A stretch of DNA of 64,000 bases from Candidatus Sumerlaeota bacterium (GTDB lineage: Bacteria; Sumerlaeota; Sumerlaeia; SLMS01; JAHLLQ01): the NCBI GenBank assembly GCA_030156535.1, contig JASGMJ010000008.1, positions 85,943-149,942 of the forward strand, read 5' to 3'. Positions 25,482 to 33,973 of the stretch are shown here, in pieces; within the stretch, counting starts at the first letter, position 1; every line of letters starts with the position of its first letter. The notes under the pieces were generated by a model, which did not search any database, had not been told where the DNA came from, and saw only the letters and a list, made by a program, of their open reading frames with translations. The translations under genes were made by a program, and so were the position numbers.

Positions 25482-26441
25482 TCAAATCTCGCGGAACGTT
25501 CCCATCTGGCGATACTTGTCGAAACGCTTCTGGAGAAGTTCAGCTTCCGACAAGTCTTGGATACCCTTTAAGTGCTCGACAAGGGCTTTCTCGACATTGG
25601 CGAAGGTTTCGCCCGGATGGCGGTGGGCACCGCCCAGCGGCTCGGGCACGATGGCGTCGATCACGCCGAGCGACAGGAGATCAGAGGCCGTGAGCTTCAG
25701 CGCCTCGGCGGCCCGCGGGGCCATCGAGCCTTCCTTCCACAGAATCGCCGCGCATCCCTCCGGCGAAATCACGCAGTACCACGCGTTCTCCAGCATCAGC
25801 ACCCGGTCGGCCAGCCCCACGCCCAGGGCGCCGCCGCTGGCTCCCTCGCCGATCACCAGCGCGATGATCGGCACGCGCAGGCCGAACATCTCCTGCATAT
25901 TGCGGGCGATGGCCTCGGCCTGGCCGCGCTCCTCCGCCCCCACCCCGGGGAACGCCCCCGGCGTATCGATGAAAACGAGGATCGGCATCCCGAACTTCTC
26001 GGCCAGCCGCATCATGCGCAACGCCTTGCGATAGCCCTCGGGGTGCATCATCCCGAAGTTGCGCGTCACGTTCTCTTTGGTGTCTTTCCCCTTTTGCTGG
26101 CCGATGACGACGACGGGGCTGCCCTGAAAGCGCGCCGTGCCGCAGATCACGGCCTTGTCGTCGGCGAAACCGCGGTCGCCGTGCAGTTCCACGAACTCGG
26201 TGGTCAGGGCCTTGATGTAATCGAAGGCGCGGGGGCGGTCCTTGTGGCGGGCAAAGAGCACGCGCTCCCAGGGAGTCAGCTTGTTGTAGACATCGCGGCG
26301 GGTGCGGTCGAGTTCGGCTTCGGCGCGTGCCAGCCGCTCCTTGGCGCGCTCGTCGCCCTCCTCGGCGCGCCGGCGCAGATCGCCGAGCCGCTCCTCGAGT
26401 TCCATGATCGGTTTTTCAAAATCAAAGGCCTGGACGGACAC
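25482..26441 (-). CDS. accA: Acetyl-CoA carboxylase carboxyltransferase subunit alpha
   Basis: 319 residues, cytoplasmic. The sequence contains the conserved AFDYIKALTTEFVELHGDRGF, FGMMHPEGYRKALRMM, VFIDTPGAFPGVGAEERGQA, ALVIGEGASGGALGVG and WYCVISPEGCAAILWKE segments of AccA, with N-terminal ELEERLGDLRRR helices. It transfers the carboxyl group from biotin to acetyl-CoA, the committed step of fatty acid synthesis, together with AccD, whose gene is not in this window. It is followed by the amidohydrolase-like gene on the same strand. Length and motifs are canonical. Confidence 0.97.
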   Translation of the reverse strand: MSVQAFDFEKPIMELEERLGDLRRRAEEGDERAKERLARAEAELDRTRRDVYNKLTPWERVLFARHKDRPRAFDYIKALTTEFVELHGDRGFADDKAVICGTARFQGSPVVVIGQQKGKDTKENVTRNFGMMHPEGYRKALRMMRLAEKFGMPILVFIDTPGAFPGVGAEERGQAEAIARNMQEMFGLRVPIIALVIGEGASGGALGVGLADRVLMLENAWYCVISPEGCAAILWKEGSMAPRAAEALKLTASDLLSLGVIDAIVPEPLGGAHRHPGETFANVEKALVEHLKGIQDLSEAELLQKRFDKYRQMGTFREI

Positions 26442-27068
26442 GGCAGACGCCTCGCTCGGGATTCAGAACAGGGTAGCCCGGGAGCCGTGCCGGGCAACCA
26501 ACAAAAGCAGGGGGGACAGGTGCTTTCCGTTCCTTGTGGCTCGGTTTTCGACCGCCGCCTCCCGGCCACCGGCATGGCTCGGAACCCTGCCCGCCACTCT
26601 GGGGCAGACGGATCGGCTTCGCCAAGCGGATTGTGACGGAAGGCGTGGCGCGGGGCGCATCCTGGGTTGTTCCCCGAAGGGTGGAGAAAACGTTGGGACG
26701 TGCCGTGCGCGGGGCATTGGGGAAGAGGGTGTTCGACCCCTGCCGGGGTCGTGGTTTGTTGCGCCGGCAACCCCGGCATCAATGCCGGGGCTAGGGTTGT
26801 ATGGCCCCTGCCGGGGCCCATTGCGGCAGGCGACGCGACGGACGATTCGGAGAGAGAGGCCGTTTGGCCTGACAAGGCACCGCTTGCTTCCGCTGGCGTC
26901 CCTCGTCCCGGCAGGGACGCCACATCATCAGCCCCGCGTTTCAACGCGGGGTACCCGGGTTGATGAACAGCCCGGACCCCGGCAGGGGTCCAACATCCAT
27001 CTTTGAGGACGTCCCGGGAAATCCGCTTGCGAGCACGGGCTCCCGGGCGGATCACTGACGGCTCAAGT
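26442..27068. other. Non-coding gap rich in palindromic repeats, upstream of tRNA-Leu
   Basis: A 627-base gap between accA and tRNA-Leu. Its first part (26442-26730) shows no feature beyond G+C-rich low complexity. From 26735 to 26991 it holds six closely spaced short hairpins. No protein-coding frame with family resemblance was found on either strand. Confidence 0.7.
26735..26991. repeat. Cluster of six short palindromes (REP-like)
   Basis: Six hairpins lie within 257 bases: GACCCC-TGCC-GGGGTC (26735-26750), CCCCGGCAT-CA-ATGCCGGGG (26771-26790), GGCCCC-TGCC-GGGGCC (26803-26818), GGCGTCCCT/AGGGACGCC around a 9-base loop (26895-26921), CCCCGCGTT-TC-AACGCGGGG (26932-26951), and GGACCCC-GGCA-GGGGTCC (26974-26991). 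All stems are perfect. Two of the loops are TGCC and one is GGCA, its near complement. They resemble the extragenic palindromes common in planctomycete-type genomes. Confidence 0.8.
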
Positions 27069-27153
27069 GCCCGGGTGGCGGAACTGGCAGACGCGCTGGA
27101 TTTAGGTTCCAGTACCGCAAGGTGTGGAGGTTCGAGTCCTCTCCCGGGCACCA
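27069..27153 (+). tRNA. tRNA-Leu (anticodon UAG)
   Basis: 85 bases including an encoded CCA end. The acceptor stem pairs GCCCGGG with CCCGGGC; the anticodon arm is CTGGA-TTTAGGT-TCCAG, giving anticodon UAG; a long class II variable arm (TACCGCAAGGTGTG region) and the GGTTCGAGTCC T-arm follow. The D-arm contains TGGCGGAACTGGCAGACGC. It decodes CUN-family leucine codons, chiefly CUA and CUG. No other tRNA is adjacent. Confidence 0.96.
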
Positions 27154-27188
27154 TGTTTACCCTTCTCCGCCCCTTTTCTCTCCCCCCC

Positions 27189-28874
27189 TCAGATCTTCTC
27201 CAGCAGTGTGCTGTTGCGTTCGGCGGATTGGACGTTGAACAGCTCGAACGCGCGTTGTGTCAGGACTTTGCCGACTTCTTCCTCCTCGTCGACGACGAGG
27301 GCGCCGGCGTGTTGGATGTCCGCGGCGCTGCGGTGCTGGCGCACGCGCGCAATAATCGGTGTGCCGGGCGAGACGTTGCGCACCGACGCGATGACCTGCA
27401 GCACCGTCGCGGGCGAGGGGAGCGCAATGACGACGGCCACGGCGGTGGCCAGCCCGTGGTGCTCGAGGACCTCGGGGTGCGTGGCGTCGCCCAGATGCGC
27501 GTCGATGCCGCGAATGCGCGCATGCTCGACGGTCGACGGGTTCATTTCGAGCACCACGGTGCCGACGCCGCGCTCCACCAGGTTCTGATGCACGCACTGG
27601 CCGGAGGGGCCGAAGCCGACGAGGATGACGTGCCCGCGGGGGTGTTCGCCGCTCAGGCGGGCGCGTTCGGGTTCGCGGTGGCGGATGAACCCGGCGCCGC
27701 GCAGCCCGGCGACGGCCCGGCCGGCCAGCCGTGGCGCCGCGCGCACGAGCGGGGGCGTGAGGAACATTGAGGCCAGCGCGGCCGACAGGATCAGGTTCAG
27801 CGTGTCCTGGTCGATTGCCCCTTCCTCGATGGCCATCAGCCCGAGGACAAAGCCGAACTCGCCGCCCTGAGCCAGGCAGATCGCGGCGGCCAGCGCGTTG
27901 GTGTTCGACGGCTGCAGCAAACGCAGGCCGCCCCAGATAATCACGCCCTTGAGCAGTATCATCACCGGCAGGAAGAGCAGCAGGCGCCCCCAGTTCTCCG
28001 CGATCCACGGCAAATCGGCCAACATGCCGACAGAAACGAAGAAGAGCGTGACGAAGAGCACGCGCACCGTGGAGACGTCGGCGCGCAGTTGGGTGGCGAA
28101 CGGCGACCCGGCGAGCATGAGCCCGGCAACGAAGGCGCCCAGGGCGGGGGAGACGCCGAGCGCGTGGGCCCCCCACGTGGCGGCCAGGCAGATCGAGACG
28201 GCGAGGAGCACGGGGAGTTCGCGGTTGCGCGTCAGGGCGGCCACGGTGAGCAGGCGCGGCAGGACATAGAGGCTGGCCGCGAGGAGCACGGCGACGAGTG
28301 CGCCAAAGGCCAGCGTGGCCTTGCCCAGTGACGCGAACATTTCGCCCACCTGCGCTTCCCCGCCCAGAATGGAAATCAGAACGACGAGCGGGATGACGGA
28401 CAGGTCCTGGAAGAGAAGAATGCCGAGCGAGAGCCGCCCGTGCAGCCCTTCGAGCTCGCCTTCCTCGATCAGCACGCGCAGTACGCAGGCGGTGCTCGAC
28501 GGCGCGATCAGCGCGCCCGCCGTGATCGCCGTCTGGGCGTCCCATCCAATGGCCAGGCCCGCCATGGTCACGGCAATGATCGTCAGGATCATCTGGATGG
28601 CGCCGCCAATGAGCGCGGCCTTGCCCAGCGCGCGCAGACGCTGGAACGAGAATTCAAGCCCGATGGTGAAGAGCAGCAGCGCGACGCCGAGTTCGGCGAC
28701 CAGGTGCACGGCATCCTCGGAATGCACCAGGTTGAGCGCGCCGGGGCCGAGGATCGTCCCGGCCAGCAGGTAGCCGAGCAGGGCGCTTTGCTTCAGTCGC
28801 TCGAAGATGGCGCCGAGTATCAGCGCCGCCGTGAGCAGGATCACCAGCTCGAGCAGGAAACTCCAAAAATCCAT
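27189..28874 (-). CDS. CPA2-family cation:proton antiporter with RCK/TrkA-N domain (KefB/KefC-like)
   Basis: 561 residues. About 13 membrane helices of the Na+/H+ exchanger fold occupy residues 1-385; segments such as AILGAIFERLKQSALLGYL, IGLEFSFQRLRALGKAALIG, the ITAGALIAPSSTACVLRVL crossover, and ALGAFVAGLMLAGSPFATQL are typical. After a short linker, a cytoplasmic Rossmann TrkA-N domain begins HVILVGFGPSGQCVHQNLVE (GxGxxG-type) at about residue 425. The start at 28874 is preferred because it begins the first helix directly (MDFWSFLLELVIL); an upstream in-frame ATG at 28919 adds only polar residues. It probably exchanges K+ or Na+ for protons in the cytoplasmic membrane. It lies alone, convergent with tRNA-Leu and divergent from ftsZ. 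Confidence 0.9.
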   Translation of the reverse strand: MDFWSFLLELVILLTAALILGAIFERLKQSALLGYLLAGTILGPGALNLVHSEDAVHLVAELGVALLLFTIGLEFSFQRLRALGKAALIGGAIQMILTIIAVTMAGLAIGWDAQTAITAGALIAPSSTACVLRVLIEEGELEGLHGRLSLGILLFQDLSVIPLVVLISILGGEAQVGEMFASLGKATLAFGALVAVLLAASLYVLPRLLTVAALTRNRELPVLLAVSICLAATWGAHALGVSPALGAFVAGLMLAGSPFATQLRADVSTVRVLFVTLFFVSVGMLADLPWIAENWGRLLLFLPVMILLKGVIIWGGLRLLQPSNTNALAAAICLAQGGEFGFVLGLMAIEEGAIDQDTLNLILSAALASMFLTPPLVRAAPRLAGRAVAGLRGAGFIRHREPERARLSGEHPRGHVILVGFGPSGQCVHQNLVERGVGTVVLEMNPSTVEHARIRGIDAHLGDATHPEVLEHHGLATAVAVVIALPSPATVLQVIASVRNVSPGTPIIARVRQHRSAADIQHAGALVVDEEEEVGKVLTQRAFELFNVQSAERNSTLLEKI

Positions 28875-29232
28875 CGGCACCGTCCGGCGAACAGAATCAC
28901 ATCCTGAGAAACGTGGCACGCCGGGAGGGGTGGGGAAAGAGGGGATTCATCGGCGCGGCGTGCCATCATTTGCGCGGCCGGAGAGGAATTCGATTTTCAC
29001 ATCTTTTTTTGCGACATTCATTCTTGACATTGTTCAGGGGTCTGGGGCGTGGTGCTGGGGAAATTGGCAAGTGGAAGACAGCAACCACCAGATTGCGCAA
29101 GGAGGAAGCCGCCCCCGACATCGCCAGACCAGGAATGTCTCTCCCAGGACAATTGGGTGTTCTCGCTGATCCCGCTCCCGAACCCGCTGTTCCCGTTCCG
29201 ATTCCAGATTCCCGTTCCCGAGAGGTAGTACC
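28875..29232. other. Divergent promoter gap between antiporter and ftsZ
   Basis: A 358-base gap. A perfect TTGACA at 29024-29029 could be a -35 element toward ftsZ, but the -10 position 17 bases later reads GCGTGG, so the promoter is uncertain. A run of seven T lies at 29004-29010. Just before ftsZ, imperfect copies of TTCCCGTTCCCG alternate (about 29188-29222). The ribosome site GAGAGG precedes the ftsZ ATG. No gene was found. Confidence 0.5.
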
Positions 29233-30753
29233 ATGCCCGAATTTATCCTCGAAGACGAGCCCGCAGGGTTCGCCCGCATCAAGGTGGTAGGCGTTGGAGG
29301 CGGCGGATGCAACGCCGTCGACTCCATGTTCGACCTCGGCCTCCAAGCCGTCGATTTCTACGTCATCAACACAGACCTCCAGGCTCTCAAACGCAGCAAG
29401 TGCCAGAACCGCATCCAGATCGGCGCGGAACTGACGCAGGGGCGCGGTTGTGGCGCGGACCCGAGTTTGGGCGAGCGTTGCATGGAGGAAGCACACGAAG
29501 TTTTGCGCGACACGCTGCATGGCGCGGACATCGTCTTCGTCACGGCCGGTCTTGGCGGCGGCACGGGAACCGGGGCGGCTCCCGTTGTTGCGCGTGTTGC
29601 CAAGGAAATGGGGATCCTGACCGTCTGCGTCGTGACGAAGCCCTTCAAGTTCGAGGGGCCGCGGCGCATGAAGTCGGCCATCGGCGGACTCGAGAAGATC
29701 CGCGAGAGCGCGGACACGATGATCGCCATCAACAACGAGCGCCTGCTCGAAGTCGTCGGCGCGAAGGCCGCCATCAAGGACGCCTTTGCCGCGTCGGACA
29801 AGGTCCTCAGCCAGGCCGTCCAGTCGATCAGCGACCTGGTCAGCACGCCGGGCCTGATCAACGTGGACTTCAACGACATCCGCACGATCATGGGCGGACG
29901 CGGCGGTGCCGTGATGGGCGTCGGACTGGGCAAGGGCGAGTCCCGCGCCACCGAAGCCGTCAAGAAGGCCACCAACAGCCCGCTGCTCGACAAGGTCGTC
30001 ATCGACGGCGCCACCGGGATTCTGATCTGCATCACCGGCGGACCGGACATGACGCTGGCGGAAATCAGCGAGGCAACCGAACTCGTTGCCCAGGTTGCCG
30101 ATCCCGATGCCGAGATCATCTTCGGCGCGGTGGTGGACGAGAGCATGGCCGACTCCATGCGCGTCACGCTGATCGCCACGGGCTTCAGCGACGAACTGCA
30201 CCGCAAGCGCGAGATTGAACGGGCGTTCGAGTCTGCTCCCGTCGCCGGACGCCGTCCGGTCGAAGCACCCGTTGCCCGCCACGCCACGCCGGCGCCCGTC
30301 GGCGAGTCCTGCGACGAAGTCGACGCGCTCCCCATCTTCAACGAGCCGACGCCCGCCGCCGAACTCCCCAAGCCCGCTCCGGCCCCCCAGGCCGAGGCAC
30401 CCCGCCGGCCCAGCCTGCGCGATGAAATCTCGCGCATGGACCGCCCCGAGCACGCCCCCGCCTCCAATGGCGGCAACGGCGGTGCCCGTATCCTGCGCGA
30501 GCAGGAAGACGAAACGCCGGCCCAGCCGCCGATCCGCGTGGCGCAGTCGCGCCCGAGCAATGGCGACGGCATCGTGCGCCCCGCGCCGCGCCCCGTCGTC
30601 CGTCCCAAGTCCTCCGAGCCCGCCGAGGAACCCCGCCGCGCTCCCGAAGAGCCCGTCGCCAAGGTGGCCCAGTACACCCCGGACAAGGAAGAAGCCCGCG
30701 AAGACTACGACCAGCCGGCATTCCTGCGCCGCAATCGCAGCCTCTTCGACTAA
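29233..30753 (+). CDS. ftsZ: Cell division protein FtsZ
   Basis: 506-residue tubulin-like GTPase that assembles the division ring. The GTPase domain shows VVGVGGGGCNAVDSMF, FYVINTDLQAL, the tubulin signature GLGGGTGTGAAPVVARVAKE at about residue 106, and the NVDFNDIRTIMGGRGGAVMG T7-loop region. The segment often reading GLGAGANPEVG is GRGCGADPSLG here. After the globular core (about residue 330), a 150-residue linker rich in Pro, Ala, Glu and Arg leads to the C-terminal peptide DYDQPAFLRRNRSLFD, matching the FtsA/ZipA-binding consensus. No ftsA, ftsQ or mur genes flank it. A strong terminator follows. Confidence 0.97.
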   Translation: MPEFILEDEPAGFARIKVVGVGGGGCNAVDSMFDLGLQAVDFYVINTDLQALKRSKCQNRIQIGAELTQGRGCGADPSLGERCMEEAHEVLRDTLHGADIVFVTAGLGGGTGTGAAPVVARVAKEMGILTVCVVTKPFKFEGPRRMKSAIGGLEKIRESADTMIAINNERLLEVVGAKAAIKDAFAASDKVLSQAVQSISDLVSTPGLINVDFNDIRTIMGGRGGAVMGVGLGKGESRATEAVKKATNSPLLDKVVIDGATGILICITGGPDMTLAEISEATELVAQVADPDAEIIFGAVVDESMADSMRVTLIATGFSDELHRKREIERAFESAPVAGRRPVEAPVARHATPAPVGESCDEVDALPIFNEPTPAAELPKPAPAPQAEAPRRPSLRDEISRMDRPEHAPASNGGNGGARILREQEDETPAQPPIRVAQSRPSNGDGIVRPAPRPVVRPKSSEPAEEPRRAPEEPVAKVAQYTPDKEEAREDYDQPAFLRRNRSLFD

Positions 30754-30787
30754 CGCCAGACCCCAGCGCCTGCTGGTTCAACAATGG

Positions 30788-30829
30788 AAGACCCCCGAGA
30801 GCGCCGAGCCCTCGGGGGTCTTTTCTTTT
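30788..30829 (+). terminator. Rho-independent terminator of ftsZ
   Basis: Perfect 12-base stem AAGACCCCCGAG / CTCGGGGGTCTT with an 11-base loop, followed by TTTTCTTTT. It lies 35 bases after the ftsZ stop and 25 bases before the end of the convergent folE2 gene. Confidence 0.92.
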
Positions 30830-30853
30830 CCGGGATGATCGGTTGCCGACGCC

Positions 30854-31702
30854 TCAGTCGTGCGAGAAGCGGCTGAGCAGCGTGCCGACTTCGCCGCGTT
30901 CGACGTGCGCATAGGCATCATGGTTGTGGATGCTCTCGTAGTTGTTCGACGAAACGAAGAAGTACTTGATGCGGTTCTCGTTGAGGAGGCCGAGCAGCTC
31001 GACGGCGACGTCGCGCACGATGTCCTCGACGAACTTGGGATTCTCGTAGGCTTTCTCGGTGACGAACTTTTCGTCCGGGCGCTTGAGAATCGGGTAGAGC
31101 TGGCAGCTTGCGTTGCGCTCGGCAATATCGATCAGATCTTCGAACCACATCAGTTCGCTGTGTTCGCGCACCTTGATGGTGATGCGCGAGCGCTGATTGT
31201 GGGCGCCGTACTCGCTGATGTTCTTGCTGCACGGGCAGAGGCTGGCGGCGTTGACGCGCACCTCGACGATCTTGTCGTAGGTGCCGTCCTTCTTGAGGAC
31301 CCCCTTGAAGGCGCATTCGAAATCGAGCAGCCCTTCGAGCCCGGTGACGGGCGCCTTGCGTTTCAGGAAGATCGGGAACGTCATGTCGAGGTAGGCCGTG
31401 TCCGCATCGAGCAACCCCAGGAGTTCGCGCAGGACGTGTTCGACGCTCGCCGGACTGAGCTCGCGCACGTTTTCCTGCAGCGCGATCATGAAGCGCGACA
31501 TGTGCGTGCCCTTCTCGTAGTGAGGGAGGCTGACGCGCATGGAGACCGTGGCGACCGTGTTGCAGTGGCCGCCGTCGCGCAGAGGGAAGGCAATCGGGTA
31601 GCGGATGTTGGAGACACCGACTTCGTCGATGTCGATGCCGCGCTCGTCAGGCGTTTTCTGGACGTCGGGCAGGGGCTTTGATGCTCGGATCATGGGGCGC
31701 AT
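30854..31702 (-). CDS. folE2: GTP cyclohydrolase IB (FolE2)
   Basis: About 282 residues; converts GTP to 7,8-dihydroneopterin triphosphate for folate or queuosine synthesis. Family landmarks are RGIDIDEVGVSNIRYPI, a SMRVSLPHYEKGTHMSRF stretch, LQENVRELSPASVEHVL, the catalytic Cys in SLCPCSKNISEYGAHNQRS, and DVAVELLGLLNENRIKYFFV. A start at 31702 (MRPMIRASK) is given; a start three codons later at 31693 fits the upstream GGATGG better and cannot be excluded. An open frame reaches far upstream, antisense to and past the kinase start region, but has no coding character. It follows the histidine kinase by about 90 bases and may be cotranscribed with it. Confidence 0.95.
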   Translation of the reverse strand: MRPMIRASKPLPDVQKTPDERGIDIDEVGVSNIRYPIAFPLRDGGHCNTVATVSMRVSLPHYEKGTHMSRFMIALQENVRELSPASVEHVLRELLGLLDADTAYLDMTFPIFLKRKAPVTGLEGLLDFECAFKGVLKKDGTYDKIVEVRVNAASLCPCSKNISEYGAHNQRSRITIKVREHSELMWFEDLIDIAERNASCQLYPILKRPDEKFVTEKAYENPKFVEDIVRDVAVELLGLLNENRIKYFFVSSNNYESIHNHDAYAHVERGEVGTLLSRFSHD

Positions 31703-31791
31703 TCCATCCGTGGAAATGACGATCAGTGAGGCGAAAGAGCACGAATCGTACCCGGCCCCGGGTGGGGGAAAGCCCGATCTGCCCCGATTGA

Positions 31792-33168
31792 CTACTCCTC
31801 TTCCGTGGAGATCGGCAGGGTGATGGCGCAGGAGGTGCCCTCGTTGGCGGCGGGCCAGATTTCGATGCTGCCGTCGTGGGCCTCGATGATGCGGCGGGTA
31901 ATGGCCAGGCCCAGGCCGGTGCCGCCGTCGCGGCGGGTGAAGAATGGCTCGAAGGCGCGTTCGGCGTCCTCGGGCGAAATCCCGGGGCCGTTGTCGTGGA
32001 CGGTGATTTCGATGGGAGCACGCGGGCCGGGAAGCTGGCGCAGACGAATCAGCACCTCGCCCGGTTTCTCCATTTTCGACAGAATCTGCCGGGCGTTGAT
32101 CAGCACGTTCAGCAGGGCCTGCTTGATCTGGCCCGCGTCGCCGCGAATCGGCGGAATCTTCCCCTCGAATTCCACCCGGGCAGAGACCTTTCCCTTCGCC
32201 TTCTCGTGGAAGACGAAAGCCACGACTTCCTCGATCAGCGCCTTGGGATCGAACTCGGTGACTTCGCGCACGTTGGGATTGGCGAAGTCCAGGAGACGGC
32301 GCACGATTTTCTCGCAGCGCTCGGCCTCTTTCTGGATGATCTCGTAGTCCTCGTGGTGGGGGCTTTCTTCTCCGGCGGCGCGCCGCAGGTACTCGGCGTA
32401 GGTCTTGATGATGCCGATGGGGTTGTTGATTTCGTGGGCGACGCCGGCGGCGAGCTCGCCCAGGGCGGCCAGCCCCTCGGATTTCACCAGGCGCTCGCGC
32501 ACGCGCAGGACTTCCTCCTGCTGGCGGCTGACGATGCTGACGATGAACGTGGCGAGCAGCATGATCGCCCAGATCAGCGCCAGCCGCAGGACAACGGCCT
32601 TGCTGCCGAGCGCCACGAGCTCCTGCCCCGTCCACAGCAGCGAGATGACGAACAGGATGCTGATCAGCCCGGCGACGATGGTGTTTTCCGCAGCGGTGCG
32701 GAACAGGGCAAAGCCGCGCAGGATCAGCAGCAGATACAGGATGTAGAAGTCGCTCCCCGGGGCCACGGTGACCAGATCCAGCGGGGGCTCGCGCGTGTCG
32801 AGATAGATGACCAGCGTGATGAAAATCAGGTCCAGCGCGTAGGAGACGAAGACGAGAGGGCGGACCTGGGCGAGGGTGACGCGGTCGGCGGCGAACAGAT
32901 AGTGCTCGGCGGCCGTGGTGGCGGCGTAGATGAAGAAGAGCATGAAGGCGGCGGTGGTGGGCAGGGCCCAGTCGCGGACCCAGAGCCAGTACAGCAGGCA
33001 CATGACCAGCATCCCCCACTTCATGGGGAGGATGGCCTTGCCCTCCACGCGGCCGAGCCAGCGGGCATACTCGCGCCCGGCGCCTCGGGAGGATCGCAGG
33101 GCGAAGCCCGAACTCGCCGTCGAGGAGAGGAGGTCGATCTTGCTGTCGGTCGAACGGAGCAGAGACAC
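31792..33168 (-). CDS. Membrane-bound sensor histidine kinase (orphan)
   Basis: 458 residues from a GTG start at 33168, chosen for GGAGGG eight bases upstream. The N-terminal third has about six membrane helices (for example WGMLVMCLLYWLWVRDWALP, LTLAQ-flanked FVSYALDLIFITLVIYL) and no extracytoplasmic sensor domain, PAS or HAMP. The kinase core shows the H-box ELAAGVAHEINNPIGIIKTY, N-box ALLNVLINARQ, G1 DNGPGISPEDAERAFEPFF and G2 GGTGLGLAITRRIIE, in the NtrB/AtoS style. No response regulator gene is adjacent, so its partner is elsewhere. The signal may be membrane-related; this is inference. Confidence 0.9.
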   Translation of the reverse strand: MSLLRSTDSKIDLLSSTASSGFALRSSRGAGREYARWLGRVEGKAILPMKWGMLVMCLLYWLWVRDWALPTTAAFMLFFIYAATTAAEHYLFAADRVTLAQVRPLVFVSYALDLIFITLVIYLDTREPPLDLVTVAPGSDFYILYLLLILRGFALFRTAAENTIVAGLISILFVISLLWTGQELVALGSKAVVLRLALIWAIMLLATFIVSIVSRQQEEVLRVRERLVKSEGLAALGELAAGVAHEINNPIGIIKTYAEYLRRAAGEESPHHEDYEIIQKEAERCEKIVRRLLDFANPNVREVTEFDPKALIEEVVAFVFHEKAKGKVSARVEFEGKIPPIRGDAGQIKQALLNVLINARQILSKMEKPGEVLIRLRQLPGPRAPIEITVHDNGPGISPEDAERAFEPFFTRRDGGTGLGLAITRRIIEAHDGSIEIWPAANEGTSCAITLPISTEEE

Positions 33169-33523
33169 GCGGGTTTCCCTCCGGGAGCCGCCTCCCCGCC
33201 AGAGTATGGGACACGGCTTTGTATCCGGCACCTGAATACGATGGGCAAGGGAAGGGAAGAGCGCGGTTCGTTGCTCGTGGTTCGAAAAGGACGACTTTCC
33301 GTGGATGAGAGCAAACCTGCTCCATTCATCCGTGTGGGAAGGAGCCTCCGGGCCAAGGGCATTCCCCGTTGGGCATCGCTGCCACTCGGTTTTTCCGAAC
33401 CACGCACCACGGCCCACGAACCACGCGTCTCCGGCGTTTGCCCCAAAAAACGTTGACAGCGCTAGCGATCCGCTCGTGTCTTTCATCGAGGAGAAACAAA
33501 GCTGTGCAGGTGGGTGGACAGGG
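33169..33523. promoter_or_regulatory. Divergent promoter gap with CGAACCACG inverted and direct repeats
   Basis: A 355-base gap between the histidine kinase and the DUF4870 gene. CGTGGTTCG at 33276-33284 is the exact inverse of CGAACCACG at 33396-33404 and 33417-33425, with a related GCACCACGG between them. TTGACA at 33453-33458 could be a -35 toward the DUF4870 gene, but no clear -10 follows. No coding frame was found. Confidence 0.45.
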
Positions 33524-33970
33524 ATGCGTATGACGGACAAGGATATCACATCGGCCATCGTTGTTCGGGAGGAGGAGCGCGGCTTTGCGGCCGCCGCGCA
33601 TCTGCTCGGAGCGATTCCGCTCTGGGGGCTGGTGTTTCTCGCCGCGCTATGGATTTACTTCAAGGAACGCAGCCGCGAGGTGGTGTTCCACGTGCAGCAG
33701 GCCATGATGTTCCAGGGGGCGATCCTGCTGGCGTTTCTGGTCTGGCTGGCGGTGGAGTTCGTGTCGCTGCCGATCGAGGTGCTCAGCCCCGGGCTGGCCG
33801 AACTCATCAGCCGCGCGAATCTGTTTCTGCTGGTCTCCTGCTATGCCATCTATGCTGCGGTGTGCTTGACGGGCACCGCCTTCATCATGATTGGCAGGCC
33901 CTTCCTCTACCCCATTGTGGGCCGGCGCGTTCTGGAAGGAAACCTGACAAAATCAAGGACGGAGGCATGA
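33524..33970 (+). CDS. DUF4870-family small membrane protein
   Basis: 148 residues with three or four predicted membrane helices. The pattern ERGFAAAAHLLGAIPLWGLV followed by FKERSREVVFHVQQAMMFQG matches DUF4870 (Tic20-like fold) proteins, whose usual order is a short amphipathic start, a helix, and a conserved FHxxQAxxFQ segment. Two hydrophobic stretches follow (LLAFLVWLAVEFVSL, LFLLVSCYAIYAAVCLTGT). The ATG at 33524 is used; another at 33530 is equally possible because no strong ribosome site distinguishes them. The function of the family is not established. The next gene starts three bases after its stop. Confidence 0.75.
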   Translation: MRMTDKDITSAIVVREEERGFAAAAHLLGAIPLWGLVFLAALWIYFKERSREVVFHVQQAMMFQGAILLAFLVWLAVEFVSLPIEVLSPGLAELISRANLFLLVSCYAIYAAVCLTGTAFIMIGRPFLYPIVGRRVLEGNLTKSRTEA

Positions 33971-33973
33971 GGC

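Noticed and set aside
26442..27068. A short gene between accA and tRNA-Leu
   Set aside because: Open frames run through the hairpin cluster on both strands, have no ribosome sites and no family resemblance.
31703..33325. Upstream extension of the folE2 frame by over 500 codons
   Set aside because: The extension overlaps the histidine kinase coding region in another frame and has no homologous pattern; FolE2 is complete without it.
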